Shown: one piece after another, positions 1-6,541 of the stretch
How positions within the stretch are numbered: position 1 is the stretch's first letter
Layout: each line of letters starts with the position of its first letter
DNA from: Bacillota bacterium
Lineage (GTDB): Bacteria > Bacillota > Dethiobacteria > DTU022 > JAAZDU01
Length of the DNA: 8,603 nucleotides
NCBI GenBank assembly: GCA_012512665.1
Contig: JAAZDU010000049.1
Location: 1-8,603, forward strand
Reading direction: 5' to 3'
Position numbers and translations under genes: made by a program
The notes under the pieces: generated by a model
What the model was told of the DNA's origin: nothing
Databases searched by the model: none
The model's input: only the letters and a program-made list of their open reading frames with translations

Positions 1-480
1 AAATTTGTGGTGCTTCTAGTTTTAGGCCTGGGCCGTTTTATAGCTGAGTCAGCAGTGACGGGCATTATTGGTATTGCCGGCGGTGTAGTCCTGGCCTGGA
101 TGGGGTGGGGGATGATAAAGAGTGTTTTCAGAGGTTCTTTATCCCTCAAGGGAACAGCCGTTAACGGAAAGACCGCCGTAAAGCCAGTTACAGCAGGTAT
201 TTTAAGCACGCTGGCCAACCCTTACTGGTTCCTTTGGTGGGCTACGGTAGGCGCTGGCTATGTAGCCCTCTCGCAGCAGCACGGGCTTGTGGGAGTTCTG
301 TTCTTTTTTGGCGGGCATATCCTAGCCGATCTTTCCTGGCTGCTAATTATTGCAGCGCTTTTCCTCACCGGGAAAAAGTTTATTAGCGACCGCTTTTATA
401 CAGCCCTTGTAGCAGTACTGGGTGCTTTTCTGGTAATAATGGCTGCCTTTTTTTTCTGGACAGGCATCACCTGGTTGTAA
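1..480 (+). CDS. LysE-family membrane exporter, 5' truncated by window edge
   Basis: The reading frame is open from base 1 to a TAA at 478-480, giving 159 residues. The family is usually about 200-210 residues, so roughly the first 45-50 are missing and the true start lies outside the window. What remains is very hydrophobic, with about four helices (roughly 17-43, 65-90, 95-118 and 132-158 of the fragment). The segment STLANPYWFLWWATVGAGY resembles the asparagine-proline-containing membrane stretch typical of LysE/RhtB transporters. These proteins export amino acids or similar small solutes from the cytoplasm using the ion gradient; the substrate cannot be read from the sequence. The gene is followed by a weak A/T-rich hairpin and then by an independent promoter, so it is probably not in one operon with the downstream ligase. 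The family call is fairly sure, the specificity unknown. Confidence 0.8.
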   Translation, partial: KFVVLLVLGLGRFIAESAVTGIIGIAGGVVLAWMGWGMIKSVFRGSLSLKGTAVNGKTAVKPVTAGILSTLANPYWFLWWATVGAGYVALSQQHGLVGVLFFFGGHILADLSWLLIIAALFLTGKKFISDRFYTALVAVLGAFLVIMAAFFFWTGITWL

Positions 481-507
481 AATCTTAGTAAAGTAAGATT
501 TGTTTTA
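481..507 (+). terminator. Possible weak terminator after the LysE-type gene
   Basis: Directly after the stop codon there is a perfect 7-bp inverted repeat, AATCTTA (481-487) and TAAGATT (494-500), around a 6-nt loop and followed by TGTTTTA. The stem is almost all A/T and the U-tract is interrupted, so this would be an inefficient intrinsic terminator at best. Confidence 0.3.
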
Positions 508-541
508 TGTCGGGTGGGAGATCATGGATTTTAAGAAGTTG

Positions 542-570
542 TTGATAAACTGTTTGTAGATCTATATAAT
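542..570 (+). promoter_or_regulatory. Sigma-A-type promoter for the AMP-ligase gene
   Basis: TTGATA (542-547) matches the -35 consensus at 5 of 6 positions. It is separated by exactly 17 bp from a perfect TATAAT (565-570). Transcription would start near 577, leaving an untranslated leader of about 94 nt before the ATG at 671. This is the best promoter in the window. Confidence 0.75.
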
Positions 571-579
571 TAAATGAGT

Positions 580-615
580 AGCTGTTGTGGCTTTTAGGTA
601 GTACGGCTTTTTTTT
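580..615 (+). promoter_or_regulatory. Attenuator-like hairpin in the leader of the AMP-ligase gene
   Basis: AGCTGT (580-585) can pair with ACGGCT (603-608), a 6-bp stem with one G-U pair, and seven further T residues follow at 609-615. It lies inside the predicted leader, between promoter and gene, so it has the shape of a small intrinsic terminator or attenuator. The stem is short and the loop long (17 nt). No antiterminator arm or riboswitch core was recognised. A competing small hairpin GCTTTT (606-611) with AAAAGC (616-621) overlaps the T-tract. Confidence 0.25.
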
Positions 616-670
616 AAAAGCAAATATTTTTGTTATATTTGTTATAACGGTAGAACGGGAGGAAGGAGAA

Positions 671-2332
671 ATGCCAATTACGGAGATACTGGCGAGGAAT
701 GCTGAGAGATATGGGCATGAAAAGTGTTTGACAGAGATCAACATGGATCTCCAGGAGAGAGATAAGGTTACCTGGCTCGAGTACGAGCTGATTGAAAATA
801 ACCCGGCAGGTGAATACAGGCGTGATATGACCTGGCGTGTTTTTGACGAGAAAGCAAATCGCCTGGCCAATTTACTGCTGAAGCGGGGAATTAAAAAAGG
901 AGATAAGGTAGCTATTCTTTTAATGAACTGCCTGGAATGGCTGCCTATTTATTTTGGCATATTGAAAGCCGGCGCTGTTGCCGTTCCCTTAAATTTCCGC
1001 TACACGGCCGAGGAGATTAAATACTGTCTGGAATTGTCTGATACTACTGCTTTGATCTTCGGCCCCGAATTTATTAGCCGTGTGGAATCTATCCTTGAGC
1101 AGATACCCCAGGTGAGAATATTATTATATGCAGGGGAAAATCGCCCTCTTTTTGCCGAGAGCTATGACCGCCTTACTGCCAATTGTTCTTCTGAAGCCCC
1201 GCCGGTTAAACTTTCAGATGAGGACGATGCGGCCATATATTTTTCTTCAGGAACGACGGGATTTCCCAAAGCAATTTTGCACACGCACCGAAGCCTGGTG
1301 TCAGCATGCTATACGGAACTTAAACACCACGGCCAGACCCGTGAAGACAATTTTTTATGCATCCCGCCCCTCTATCATACCGGTGCCAAGATGCACTGGT
1401 TTGGCAGCTTGCTCTCAGCAAGTAAAGCTGTACTGCTGCGCGGTGTTAAGCCGGAATGGATACTGAAAACAGTTTCTGAAGAAAAAATTACCATTGTCTG
1501 GCTTCTAGTTCCCTGGGCGCAGGATATTCTGGATGCCATCGAAAGCGGAGAAGTAAAGCTGGAAGATTATGACCTCTCTCAATGGAGGCTGATGCATATC
1601 GGTGCGCAGCCGGTCCCACCCAGTTTGATCCACCGCTGGCGAAAATATTTTCCCAACCACCTCTATGATACCAACTATGGCTTGAGTGAAGCTATCGGTC
1701 CTGGCTGCGTGCATTTGGGTATTGAGAATATCCATAAAGTGGGTGCCATTGGCAAAGCAGGTTATAACTGGGAAGCAAAGATTGTAGACGAGAGTGGAAA
1801 AACAGTAAGACAGGGAGATATTGGAGAGCTGGCAGTCAGAGGCCCCGGTGTTATGAAATGTTACTACAAAAATCCAGAGGCCACGGCGGCTGTTATTAAG
1901 GACGGCTGGCTCTTTACCGGGGATATGGCCCGTATGGACGAAGAAGGTTTTATCTATTTGGTTGACAGGAAAAAAGATGTAATTATTAGCGGCGGAGAAA
2001 ATATATACCCGGTACAGGTTGAAGATTTTCTCCGTACGCACCACGCTATTAAAGATGCAGCGGTGATCGGCCTGCCTGATAAACGGCTGGGCGAGATAGC
2101 AGCTGCTATTATCGAGCTGAAAGCGGGATTTGCCGTTACTGAGGAAGAAATAAATGCCTTTTGCAAGGCTCTGCCGCGTTACAAGCGCCCGCGGAAGATT
2201 ATCTTTGATAAAGTGCCGCGCAACCCTACAGGCAAGATTGAAAAACCGCGCTTAAGAGAAAAATATGGAGTTACCAGGCTAGTGGCGGCCCAGACAGAGA
2301 TAAATAATCTGTCGCTACCTAAGGTACGTTAA
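671..2332 (+). CDS. Class I acyl-CoA synthetase / AMP-forming carboxylate ligase
   Basis: This 553-residue cytoplasmic enzyme should activate a carboxylic acid with ATP to an acyl-adenylate and pass it to CoA. Hallmarks of the ANL superfamily are visible in order: the phosphate-binding loop YFSSGTTGFPK (190-200), the YGLSE aromatic/A5 motif (336-340), TGD (416-418), the hinge region DRKKDVIISGGENIYP (432-447), and PTGK near the C-terminus with the catalytic lysine at about 522. The start is supported by GGGAGG at 657-662, 8 nt before the ATG. Compared with ordinary acyl-CoA synthetases there is an insert of about 30 residues (about 23-51) before the conserved TWxxFDExANRLANLL segment. The substrate (fatty, aromatic or other acid) cannot be decided from motifs. 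The gene has its own promoter and terminator and stands alone, so its neighbours give no pathway context. Confidence 0.9.
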   Translation: MPITEILARNAERYGHEKCLTEINMDLQERDKVTWLEYELIENNPAGEYRRDMTWRVFDEKANRLANLLLKRGIKKGDKVAILLMNCLEWLPIYFGILKAGAVAVPLNFRYTAEEIKYCLELSDTTALIFGPEFISRVESILEQIPQVRILLYAGENRPLFAESYDRLTANCSSEAPPVKLSDEDDAAIYFSSGTTGFPKAILHTHRSLVSACYTELKHHGQTREDNFLCIPPLYHTGAKMHWFGSLLSASKAVLLRGVKPEWILKTVSEEKITIVWLLVPWAQDILDAIESGEVKLEDYDLSQWRLMHIGAQPVPPSLIHRWRKYFPNHLYDTNYGLSEAIGPGCVHLGIENIHKVGAIGKAGYNWEAKIVDESGKTVRQGDIGELAVRGPGVMKCYYKNPEATAAVIKDGWLFTGDMARMDEEGFIYLVDRKKDVIISGGENIYPVQVEDFLRTHHAIKDAAVIGLPDKRLGEIAAAIIELKAGFAVTEEEINAFCKALPRYKRPRKIIFDKVPRNPTGKIEKPRLREKYGVTRLVAAQTEINNLSLPKVR

Positions 2333-2347
2333 TAACTTATGTTTCTG

Positions 2348-2373
2348 CCCCACCTGAATTAAGGTGGGGTTTT
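2348..2373 (+). terminator. Rho-independent terminator of the AMP-ligase gene
   Basis: A perfect 8-bp G/C-rich stem, CCCCACCT (2348-2355) and AGGTGGGG (2362-2369), encloses a 6-nt loop and is followed by TTTTATAATA. It begins 15 nt after the ligase stop codon. This is a textbook intrinsic terminator, so anything downstream on this strand needs its own promoter. Confidence 0.9.
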
Positions 2374-2403
2374 ATAATAGTTGGGAGAGGAAGACTCTCA
2401 GAG

Positions 2404-2598
2404 CTGCTTAAAAACCTATTCCAGGAAAACAGGAAATTTGAAATTAAATATTATTGCCAAGAATTTCAAAGCACCCTTTATGTACCGGCCCTTCCTGAGG
2501 GAAATTGTTATGAAGTCAGGTGTGACCGCGATGAAAAATTTTTAAGGCCAGCAACTAGTGCCAATCGCCAGACCATTTTCTATGGGGTGTACATCTGA
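2404..2598 (+). other. Unrecognised 64-residue reading frame without a standard start codon
   Basis: The frame is open from 2323 to a TGA at 2596-2598, but contains no ATG, GTG or TTG start; the only near-cognate candidate is CTG at 2404. A purine-rich GGGAGAGG (2383-2390) lies 13 nt upstream of that CTG, rather far for a ribosome site. From 2404 the product would begin LLKNLFQENRKFEIKYY and end with RQTIFYGVYI. It has a charged, mixed composition and three cysteines (one near residue 17, two near 35-40), which looks more like a real soluble protein than random translation. It sits behind a strong terminator with no convincing promoter. It may be a non-canonically initiated small gene, the tail of a decayed gene, or chance. 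I recognise no family. Confidence 0.3.
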
Positions 2599-2599
2599 G

Positions 2600-2668
2600 G
2601 GCTCCCTGCCCGCATTATTTATTTATTGTTTTACCCTTGTAAGAAAAAAGCTATCCAGGCAGGGAGCC
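2600..2668. repeat. 11-bp perfect inverted repeat around a 47-nt A/T-rich spacer
   Basis: GGCTCCCTGCC (2600-2610) is exactly complementary to GGCAGGGAGCC (2658-2668). The left arm starts one base after the stop codon of the small frame, and the right arm ends about 30 bp beyond the 3' end of the convergent permease gene. Neither arm is followed by a T-tract on either strand, so it is not a canonical intrinsic terminator. It may form a large stem-loop in the convergent 3' regions, or be the ends of a small repeat element. The rest of 2599-2699 holds no gene that I can see. Confidence 0.6.
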
Positions 2669-2699
2669 GGTGAAAGCAAAAGAACTTATAAATTCTAAG

Positions 2700-3713
2700 T
2701 TATGAACGAGATCTGATTTCTTGTTTCATAAAAAACACGTAGGAAAGGCCAAAAATAACGGCAGCTGCAGCTACCAGGCATGTCAGCTGAGGCCACACCA
2801 GCAGTATGCTTTGCCCTAGGGGCAGAGGTCCTGCTATGGCACCATAGGCCTGTTCTATGGTGATAGGGCCCAGCGTGCGTATAGTGGGCACCAGCAGGGT
2901 GGTAGTTGCTTCACTAAAGAGCTGGCTGGGTGAGATGCGCAGCAAATTCTGCACAAAACCTTGATAACCAATGAGCTGGCTAATATCAGAGACCTGCGAG
3001 GGAACAGTTGCTTCCACGATAATATTGATAATCATTGTAAAAAAAAGGCTGAAAAATAACCATACCGCAAGGCCGGATAAAGCAGAGGTAGCAGGTTGCT
3101 TAAACTTAACGGAAAACATAATTGCCAGGTTTAGCCAGACACCGATATAGACAATACTTACCAGCAGAAAGAAGAATATACGCCAGAATTCTTCCGGAGT
3201 AGGGGGTATGCCCGTTAACAAGATACCAAAGCCTATCATTAAAAATCCCAGGATAAAGATCATAACAGCAATGACAAATAAAGAAGCAACAAACTTGGCA
3301 TTGATAATGTAATCCCGCGGTATGGGCTGAGCCAGCAGGCGGCTTAGTGTGCCCTTGCTGCGCTCTGCATTAACAGCATCAAAACCTAAAGCAATGCCGA
3401 TAATCGGCCCCAGTAAGCTGATGAAAGTGATAAAAGGAGGCAGGGTGCCGTCGGTAGCGGTAAACAACTTGAGGAAGACAAAGGATGTTGAAGTATCTTC
3501 TGCCAGCGCATTCTGCAGGCTGGAGATGGCCGTATAAAGCGAGGCAATTGTTGTAAGAAGCATTAAACCCAGCAAGATCATAAAACGCCAGCTGTTAATA
3601 TGATCCATTGCTTCTTTTTGTACCATAGCCCAGAAAGGATGCTGCGCTTGATTTGCTTTTTCAGTAGCAGGTGCTTGTTGAAGCAGTATTTTTAAATTTT
3701 TTAGAGCTGCCAT
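2700..3713 (-). CDS. ABC-2 type transporter permease, six-helix
   Basis: This is the membrane subunit of an ABC exporter, paired with the ATPase encoded immediately upstream. The 337-residue product has about six helices (roughly 43-63, 94-114, 141-166, 178-201, 208-233, 303-328), with a long external loop between the last two (about 234-300). After helix 2 comes NAERSKGTLSRLLAQPIPR (115-133), typical of the ABC-2 membrane family (ABC2_membrane_2/NosY-like), in which this cytosolic segment contacts the ATPase. I chose the ATG at 3713, because AAGGAGGGG (3731-3723) sits 9 nt before it and it lies one base past the ATPase stop. An in-frame ATG at 3755 would add 14 residues and overlap the ATPase by 41 bp, but has no ribosome site. 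The substrate is unknown. Confidence 0.88.
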   Translation of the reverse strand: MAALKNLKILLQQAPATEKANQAQHPFWAMVQKEAMDHINSWRFMILLGLMLLTTIASLYTAISSLQNALAEDTSTSFVFLKLFTATDGTLPPFITFISLLGPIIGIALGFDAVNAERSKGTLSRLLAQPIPRDYIINAKFVASLFVIAVMIFILGFLMIGFGILLTGIPPTPEEFWRIFFFLLVSIVYIGVWLNLAIMFSVKFKQPATSALSGLAVWLFFSLFFTMIINIIVEATVPSQVSDISQLIGYQGFVQNLLRISPSQLFSEATTTLLVPTIRTLGPITIEQAYGAIAGPLPLGQSILLVWPQLTCLVAAAAVIFGLSYVFFMKQEIRSRS

Positions 3714-3714
3714 C

Positions 3715-4659
3715 TCACTGTACCCCTCCTTCAAAATAGCGGTGGTATATTTCATCTAAGCCATAATCTTGCTGCTTTAAGTAGGTTAGCTGAGCACCCT
3801 GGTTTACTATAATTTTGGCAATGTCAGCGCTTACCTGCTGCCGGCAAAAAATTGATAAACGATGCCCTTCTTGTTTAACTTTTGTTACGTATTCGTTTGC
3901 TTCTATGGCCCGAATTAACTGCTCGCTAACGGATTCTACCTCTGTTTCCAGCAGGATAGGGTCATCTTTAAACAGGTTACGGGCCAGTTCTTTTATGGGG
4001 CCTGCAGCAATCAATTTCCCCTCCACGAATAGGCCCACCCGGTCACATATTTGCTGCACCTGATGCAACTGGTGGGAAGATAAGAGGACAGTCATATTTC
4101 TTTCCCGACTAAGCTGCTTGATTAATGCCAGCAGTTCCCGCACACCTTCAGGGTCGATGCCGTTAGTAGGCTCGTCAAGGATAATAACCTCCGGTTCCTT
4201 AATTAATATATCAGCTAGGCCCAGGCGCTGTTTCATGCCCCGGGAATAGGTTTGTACTTTTTCGTTTGCTTTTTCCGTTAAACCTACTTGTTTTAGCAGA
4301 TCCTTTGCCTTTTCTTTTGCTACCGGCTCTTCTATACGGTTTAGCGCTGCCGTATAAAGAAGATTATCCAAACCGCTTAAGTTTTCATAGAAGCCTACCT
4401 CATCGGGGAGATAGCCAACCTTTTCTTTAACTAAAAGGGGTTGAAAAGTGGGGTCAATGCCACACACTTTTATTTTGCCTGCAGTAGGTTCTGATAGCCC
4501 CAACAACATAAGGATGGTTGTGGTTTTCCCAGCCCCATTGGGGCCGAGCAGCCCAAATATTTCGCCCCGGTGAACGGTTAACGATAAATTATCTACAGCT
4601 ATTTGTTGACCGTATCGTTTGGTTAACCCATTTATTTGAATTACGCTATCGTTTTTCAT
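3715..4659 (-). CDS. ABC transporter ATP-binding subunit (ABC-2 exporter type)
   Basis: This 314-residue cytoplasmic ATPase should power the adjacent permease. Visible motifs are Walker A GPNGAGKTT (39-47), the signature YSRGMKQR (138-145), Walker B VIILDE (158-163), D-loop NGID (166-169) and switch histidine H196 in LLSSH. The signature reads SRGMK in place of the textbook LSGGQ, which is common in CcmA/NosF-like ABC-2 ATPases. At the usual Q-loop position the sequence is GYLPDEVGFYENLSG, with no glutamine. A C-terminal extension of about 80 residues follows the nucleotide-binding domain, as is usual in this group. The ATG at 4659 overlaps the TAA stop of the NEW3-protein gene by one base (TAATG), with GGGAGG (4670-4665) 5 nt upstream. 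This indicates translational coupling in the order NEW3 protein, ATPase, permease. Confidence 0.93.
   Translation of the reverse strand: MKNDSVIQINGLTKRYGQQIAVDNLSLTVHRGEIFGLLGPNGAGKTTTILMLLGLSEPTAGKIKVCGIDPTFQPLLVKEKVGYLPDEVGFYENLSGLDNLLYTAALNRIEEPVAKEKAKDLLKQVGLTEKANEKVQTYSRGMKQRLGLADILIKEPEVIILDEPTNGIDPEGVRELLALIKQLSRERNMTVLLSSHQLHQVQQICDRVGLFVEGKLIAAGPIKELARNLFKDDPILLETEVESVSEQLIRAIEANEYVTKVKQEGHRLSIFCRQQVSADIAKIIVNQGAQLTYLKQQDYGLDEIYHRYFEGGVQ
3723..3731 (-). promoter_or_regulatory. Shine-Dalgarno site that decides the permease start
   Basis: Read on the minus strand this is AAGGAGGGG, within the last codons of the ATPase gene and 9 nt before the ATG at 3713. The alternative ATG at 3755 is preceded by AAGATTATGGCTTAG, with no such site. 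The arrangement implies translational coupling to the ATPase gene. Confidence 0.8.
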
Positions 4660-5831
4660 TATTGCCTCCCGTATTTACGAAAGAGATAATAGATTCCCGC
4701 TACAACCAGGGCAATAATTAAGATACCAACCCAGCCCCAAAGGGCAGAGGTTTTTACGGTTACGCGCAAGTCAACGCTGTCAGCCACTTCAGGCGTTGAA
4801 GCTTTAATGTTTACCACGTAATCGCCAGCGATAGCTTTGCCGCTTGCTTTAATATAAGCCTTTACGGTCGCAGATTCGCCAGGGAGCAGGGAAGTAATGT
4901 TATCAGGTTCAAAACTTACTTCCCAATCAACAGGTGCAGATTGGCTTAGTTTGATATCTTTCAACTCTGTTGACCCGGAGTTGCTAAGCTCAAGCTCCAC
5001 CATTTTCTCTTTACCGGCGGTAATATCAGTGCTTAAACGGCCGCTGGGAGTACTTAGCTCCATGTTGTATGTTCCTGTAATATTTACCTCCAGCTCTGTT
5101 TCTGCAGAAGATGAGCCGGCCTGAGCTTTCACAGGTATAGTATAAGTGCCAGCTTCAATTTCGGCAGGAGGGTCGATGCTGACGCTAATGTCCTGAGTTG
5201 AATTTGCATCTACTTTTACAGAAGTTACTTTTTGAGAGGATACTTCAAAACTTACGTTCCAGCCCCGGGGTGCAGCAGCGGAGAGGGCATAGAGCTGCTC
5301 ATCGGCAGTACGGTTTCTTAAAGTAAGGCGGTAGTTAAATGTAGAATCAGCATCTCCCTGCATGCTGGGTTGTTTTGATTCCAACTCAGTTTTAAAAGTG
5401 CCCTGCTCCGTAACTTCAACTGTGATGGGGAGCGTGCTGGTTCGGCCGCTGGAGTCGGTGGCACCAATTCTAAAAGAGTAGCTACCTTTTTCTACCTGTA
5501 AAGGTGTTTCTAGCTGCAGATTGAAATCTTCTTCACCCTGTGGTTTAACAGAAAGCTGGTTAATATTCCACCCACCTGCGGTAAGGCTAGCTTCCCAGCC
5601 TTCTGGCTGTTCAACGATCCGCAAGGAAACATTTTGTATGGAGTTGCTGTTATTGATAATGGTGATGGAGTAATTGATCGATTCACCTGGCGTTACTGCA
5701 ATTCCCGTATATTTAGTAAAAAGCGAAATGCCGCCTGTTGCCGCAAATGCAGGCGCAGCAGTGCAGAAGACCACCCCCATGAAAGCTAATAGTATCAACG
5801 CTGTTGTAGTTTGTTTTAGATAGAGTTTCAA
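4659..5831 (-). CDS. Secreted membrane-anchored protein with NEW3-type Ig-like repeats
   Basis: The 390-residue protein has a signal peptide (hydrophobic 10-24, likely cut after AFA at 28-30) and one C-terminal helix (about 363-384, WGWVGILIIALVVAGIYYLF), ending in the basic tail RKYGRQ. Most of the chain is therefore outside the cell. Between these are three successive repeats of about 105-110 residues (about 35-143, 144-253, 254-360). Each has a PG-E/N...-N/NR/NSG segment, a P-GW or P-DW motif (PEGWEASL, PRGWNVSF, PVDWEVSF) and a closing KA/GA strand. This is the pattern of the NEW3/COG1470 Ig-like fold. The first gene of the operon, it is probably an external accessory subunit of the exporter or a cell-envelope sensor; that role is inferred from position. 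The start is TTG at 5831, with a strong GAAGGGGGGAAGAG just upstream; no in-frame ATG competes. Confidence 0.88.
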   Translation of the reverse strand: MKLYLKQTTTALILLAFMGVVFCTAAPAFAATGGISLFTKYTGIAVTPGESINYSITIINNSNSIQNVSLRIVEQPEGWEASLTAGGWNINQLSVKPQGEEDFNLQLETPLQVEKGSYSFRIGATDSSGRTSTLPITVEVTEQGTFKTELESKQPSMQGDADSTFNYRLTLRNRTADEQLYALSAAAPRGWNVSFEVSSQKVTSVKVDANSTQDISVSIDPPAEIEAGTYTIPVKAQAGSSSAETELEVNITGTYNMELSTPSGRLSTDITAGKEKMVELELSNSGSTELKDIKLSQSAPVDWEVSFEPDNITSLLPGESATVKAYIKASGKAIAGDYVVNIKASTPEVADSVDLRVTVKTSALWGWVGILIIALVVAGIYYLFRKYGRQ

Positions 5832-5915
5832 TACTCTTCCCCCTTCATAATAATAGTTGATATTTATTTCCCACAGATATATACGTAGTTGCTGCCAGGC
5901 TGGATTTATAAAGGG

Positions 5916-5943
5916 TTGATTTTTTTTAGCATTGATATATAAA
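5916..5943 (+). promoter_or_regulatory. Candidate sigma-A-like promoter of the sigma/anti-sigma operon
   Basis: TTGATT (5916-5921, 4 of 6 matches) and TATAAA (5938-5943, 5 of 6) are 16 bp apart in the divergent gap, 24 nt before the GTG start of the sigma gene. The region is very A/T-rich, so chance matches are likely. I found no convincing promoter for the minus-strand NEW3 operon in the same gap (5832-5967), and no clear AAC/CGT-type ECF promoter on either strand. Confidence 0.4.
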
Positions 5944-5967
5944 ATAATTAGAATCCCTGTAAAGTAG

Positions 5968-6525
5968 GTGAGTGCATTGGTTGACTCCTGGCAACAGGGA
6001 GCGGAATCTTCGCTGCAGTGGTTTGATAATCTCTATAAACAATATGCATCATATGTATACAAAATTGCTCTCTATATGCTGCATGATCCTGTGGAAGCAG
6101 AAGATTTATGCCATGACGTCTTCTTGGATGTCATGCAGCGCAGAGAACAATTTGACCCCAGGCGGGGCAGTATCAAAGCATGGCTGGGGGTTAAAACCAG
6201 GAGCAGGGCCATCGATCGCCTACGAAAGCAAAAAAAAGAGGGGCTAAGTTATGTCGATGTTGTAAAGTCTGCTGCTAATAATAGTACCGATCCCACTGTC
6301 GAAACAGTTTTAACCAATCTTGAAATTGAAAACTTGCATGAATCGCTACAGCATTTGCCTGCATCCCAGCGTGAAGCGATAACTGCTACCTATTTTCGTT
6401 CGCTGCGCCAAAAAGAGTGGGCTCAAATAACAGGCCGCCCGCTGGGAACGGTTAAATCCATGATCCGTTACGGTGTAAATAATATTCGGAAGCAATTTAT
6501 TCAAATGGGTTGGTTAGAACCATAG
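5968..6525 (+). CDS. ECF-type RNA polymerase sigma factor (sigma-70 family)
   Basis: This 185-residue protein has the two-domain layout of extracytoplasmic-function sigma factors. Region 2 (about 20-90) contains LYKQYASYVYKIALYML, the acidic EAEDLCHDVF and GSIKAWLGVKTRSRAIDRLR for core binding and -10 recognition. Region 4 (about 122-178) contains LPASQREAI and the helix-turn-helix WAQITGRPLGTVKSMIRYG for -35 recognition. A linker of about 30 residues joins them. It directs RNA polymerase to a specific regulon and should be held inactive by the anti-sigma factor encoded 16 nt downstream. Together with the RskA-like partner it resembles SigK/RskA pairs. The exact start is uncertain: GTG at 5968 has no good ribosome site, whereas TTG at 5977 has AGGTGA (5966-5971) 5 nt before it. 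The difference is three residues. Confidence 0.93.
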   Translation: MSALVDSWQQGAESSLQWFDNLYKQYASYVYKIALYMLHDPVEAEDLCHDVFLDVMQRREQFDPRRGSIKAWLGVKTRSRAIDRLRKQKKEGLSYVDVVKSAANNSTDPTVETVLTNLEIENLHESLQHLPASQREAITATYFRSLRQKEWAQITGRPLGTVKSMIRYGVNNIRKQFIQMGWLEP

Positions 6526-6541
6526 GGAGGACTATCGTTTT

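Noticed and set aside
562..870. Minus-strand reading frame of 102 residues over the ligase start
   Set aside because: It lies antisense to the ligase leader and conserved N-terminus, has a serine-rich low-quality composition and no ribosome site; it is a shadow frame.
1505..2044. Minus-strand reading frame of 179 residues inside the ligase gene
   Set aside because: It is fully antisense to conserved catalytic motifs of the ligase and shows no recognisable domain.
2373..2378. TATAAT after the ligase terminator as a promoter for the small frame
   Set aside because: It is part of the terminator T-tract tail, and no -35-like hexamer lies 16-18 bp upstream (the stem CCACCT occupies that place).
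2686..2699. Small near-palindrome just after the permease stop as a terminator on the minus strand
   Set aside because: The stem (CTTA...TAAG) is only four clear A/T-rich pairs with a mismatch and no continuous T-tract.
5757..5771. Cysteine 23 of the NEW3 protein as a lipoprotein attachment site
   Set aside because: The preceding residues (GVVF) do not fit the lipobox, which needs a small residue just before the cysteine, and a good AFA cleavage site follows at 28-30.
5832..5967. ECF-type autoregulatory promoter in the divergent gap
   Set aside because: GCAAC and CGTA elements are present on the minus strand, but only about 2 bp apart instead of the roughly 16 bp needed; no acceptable pair was found.
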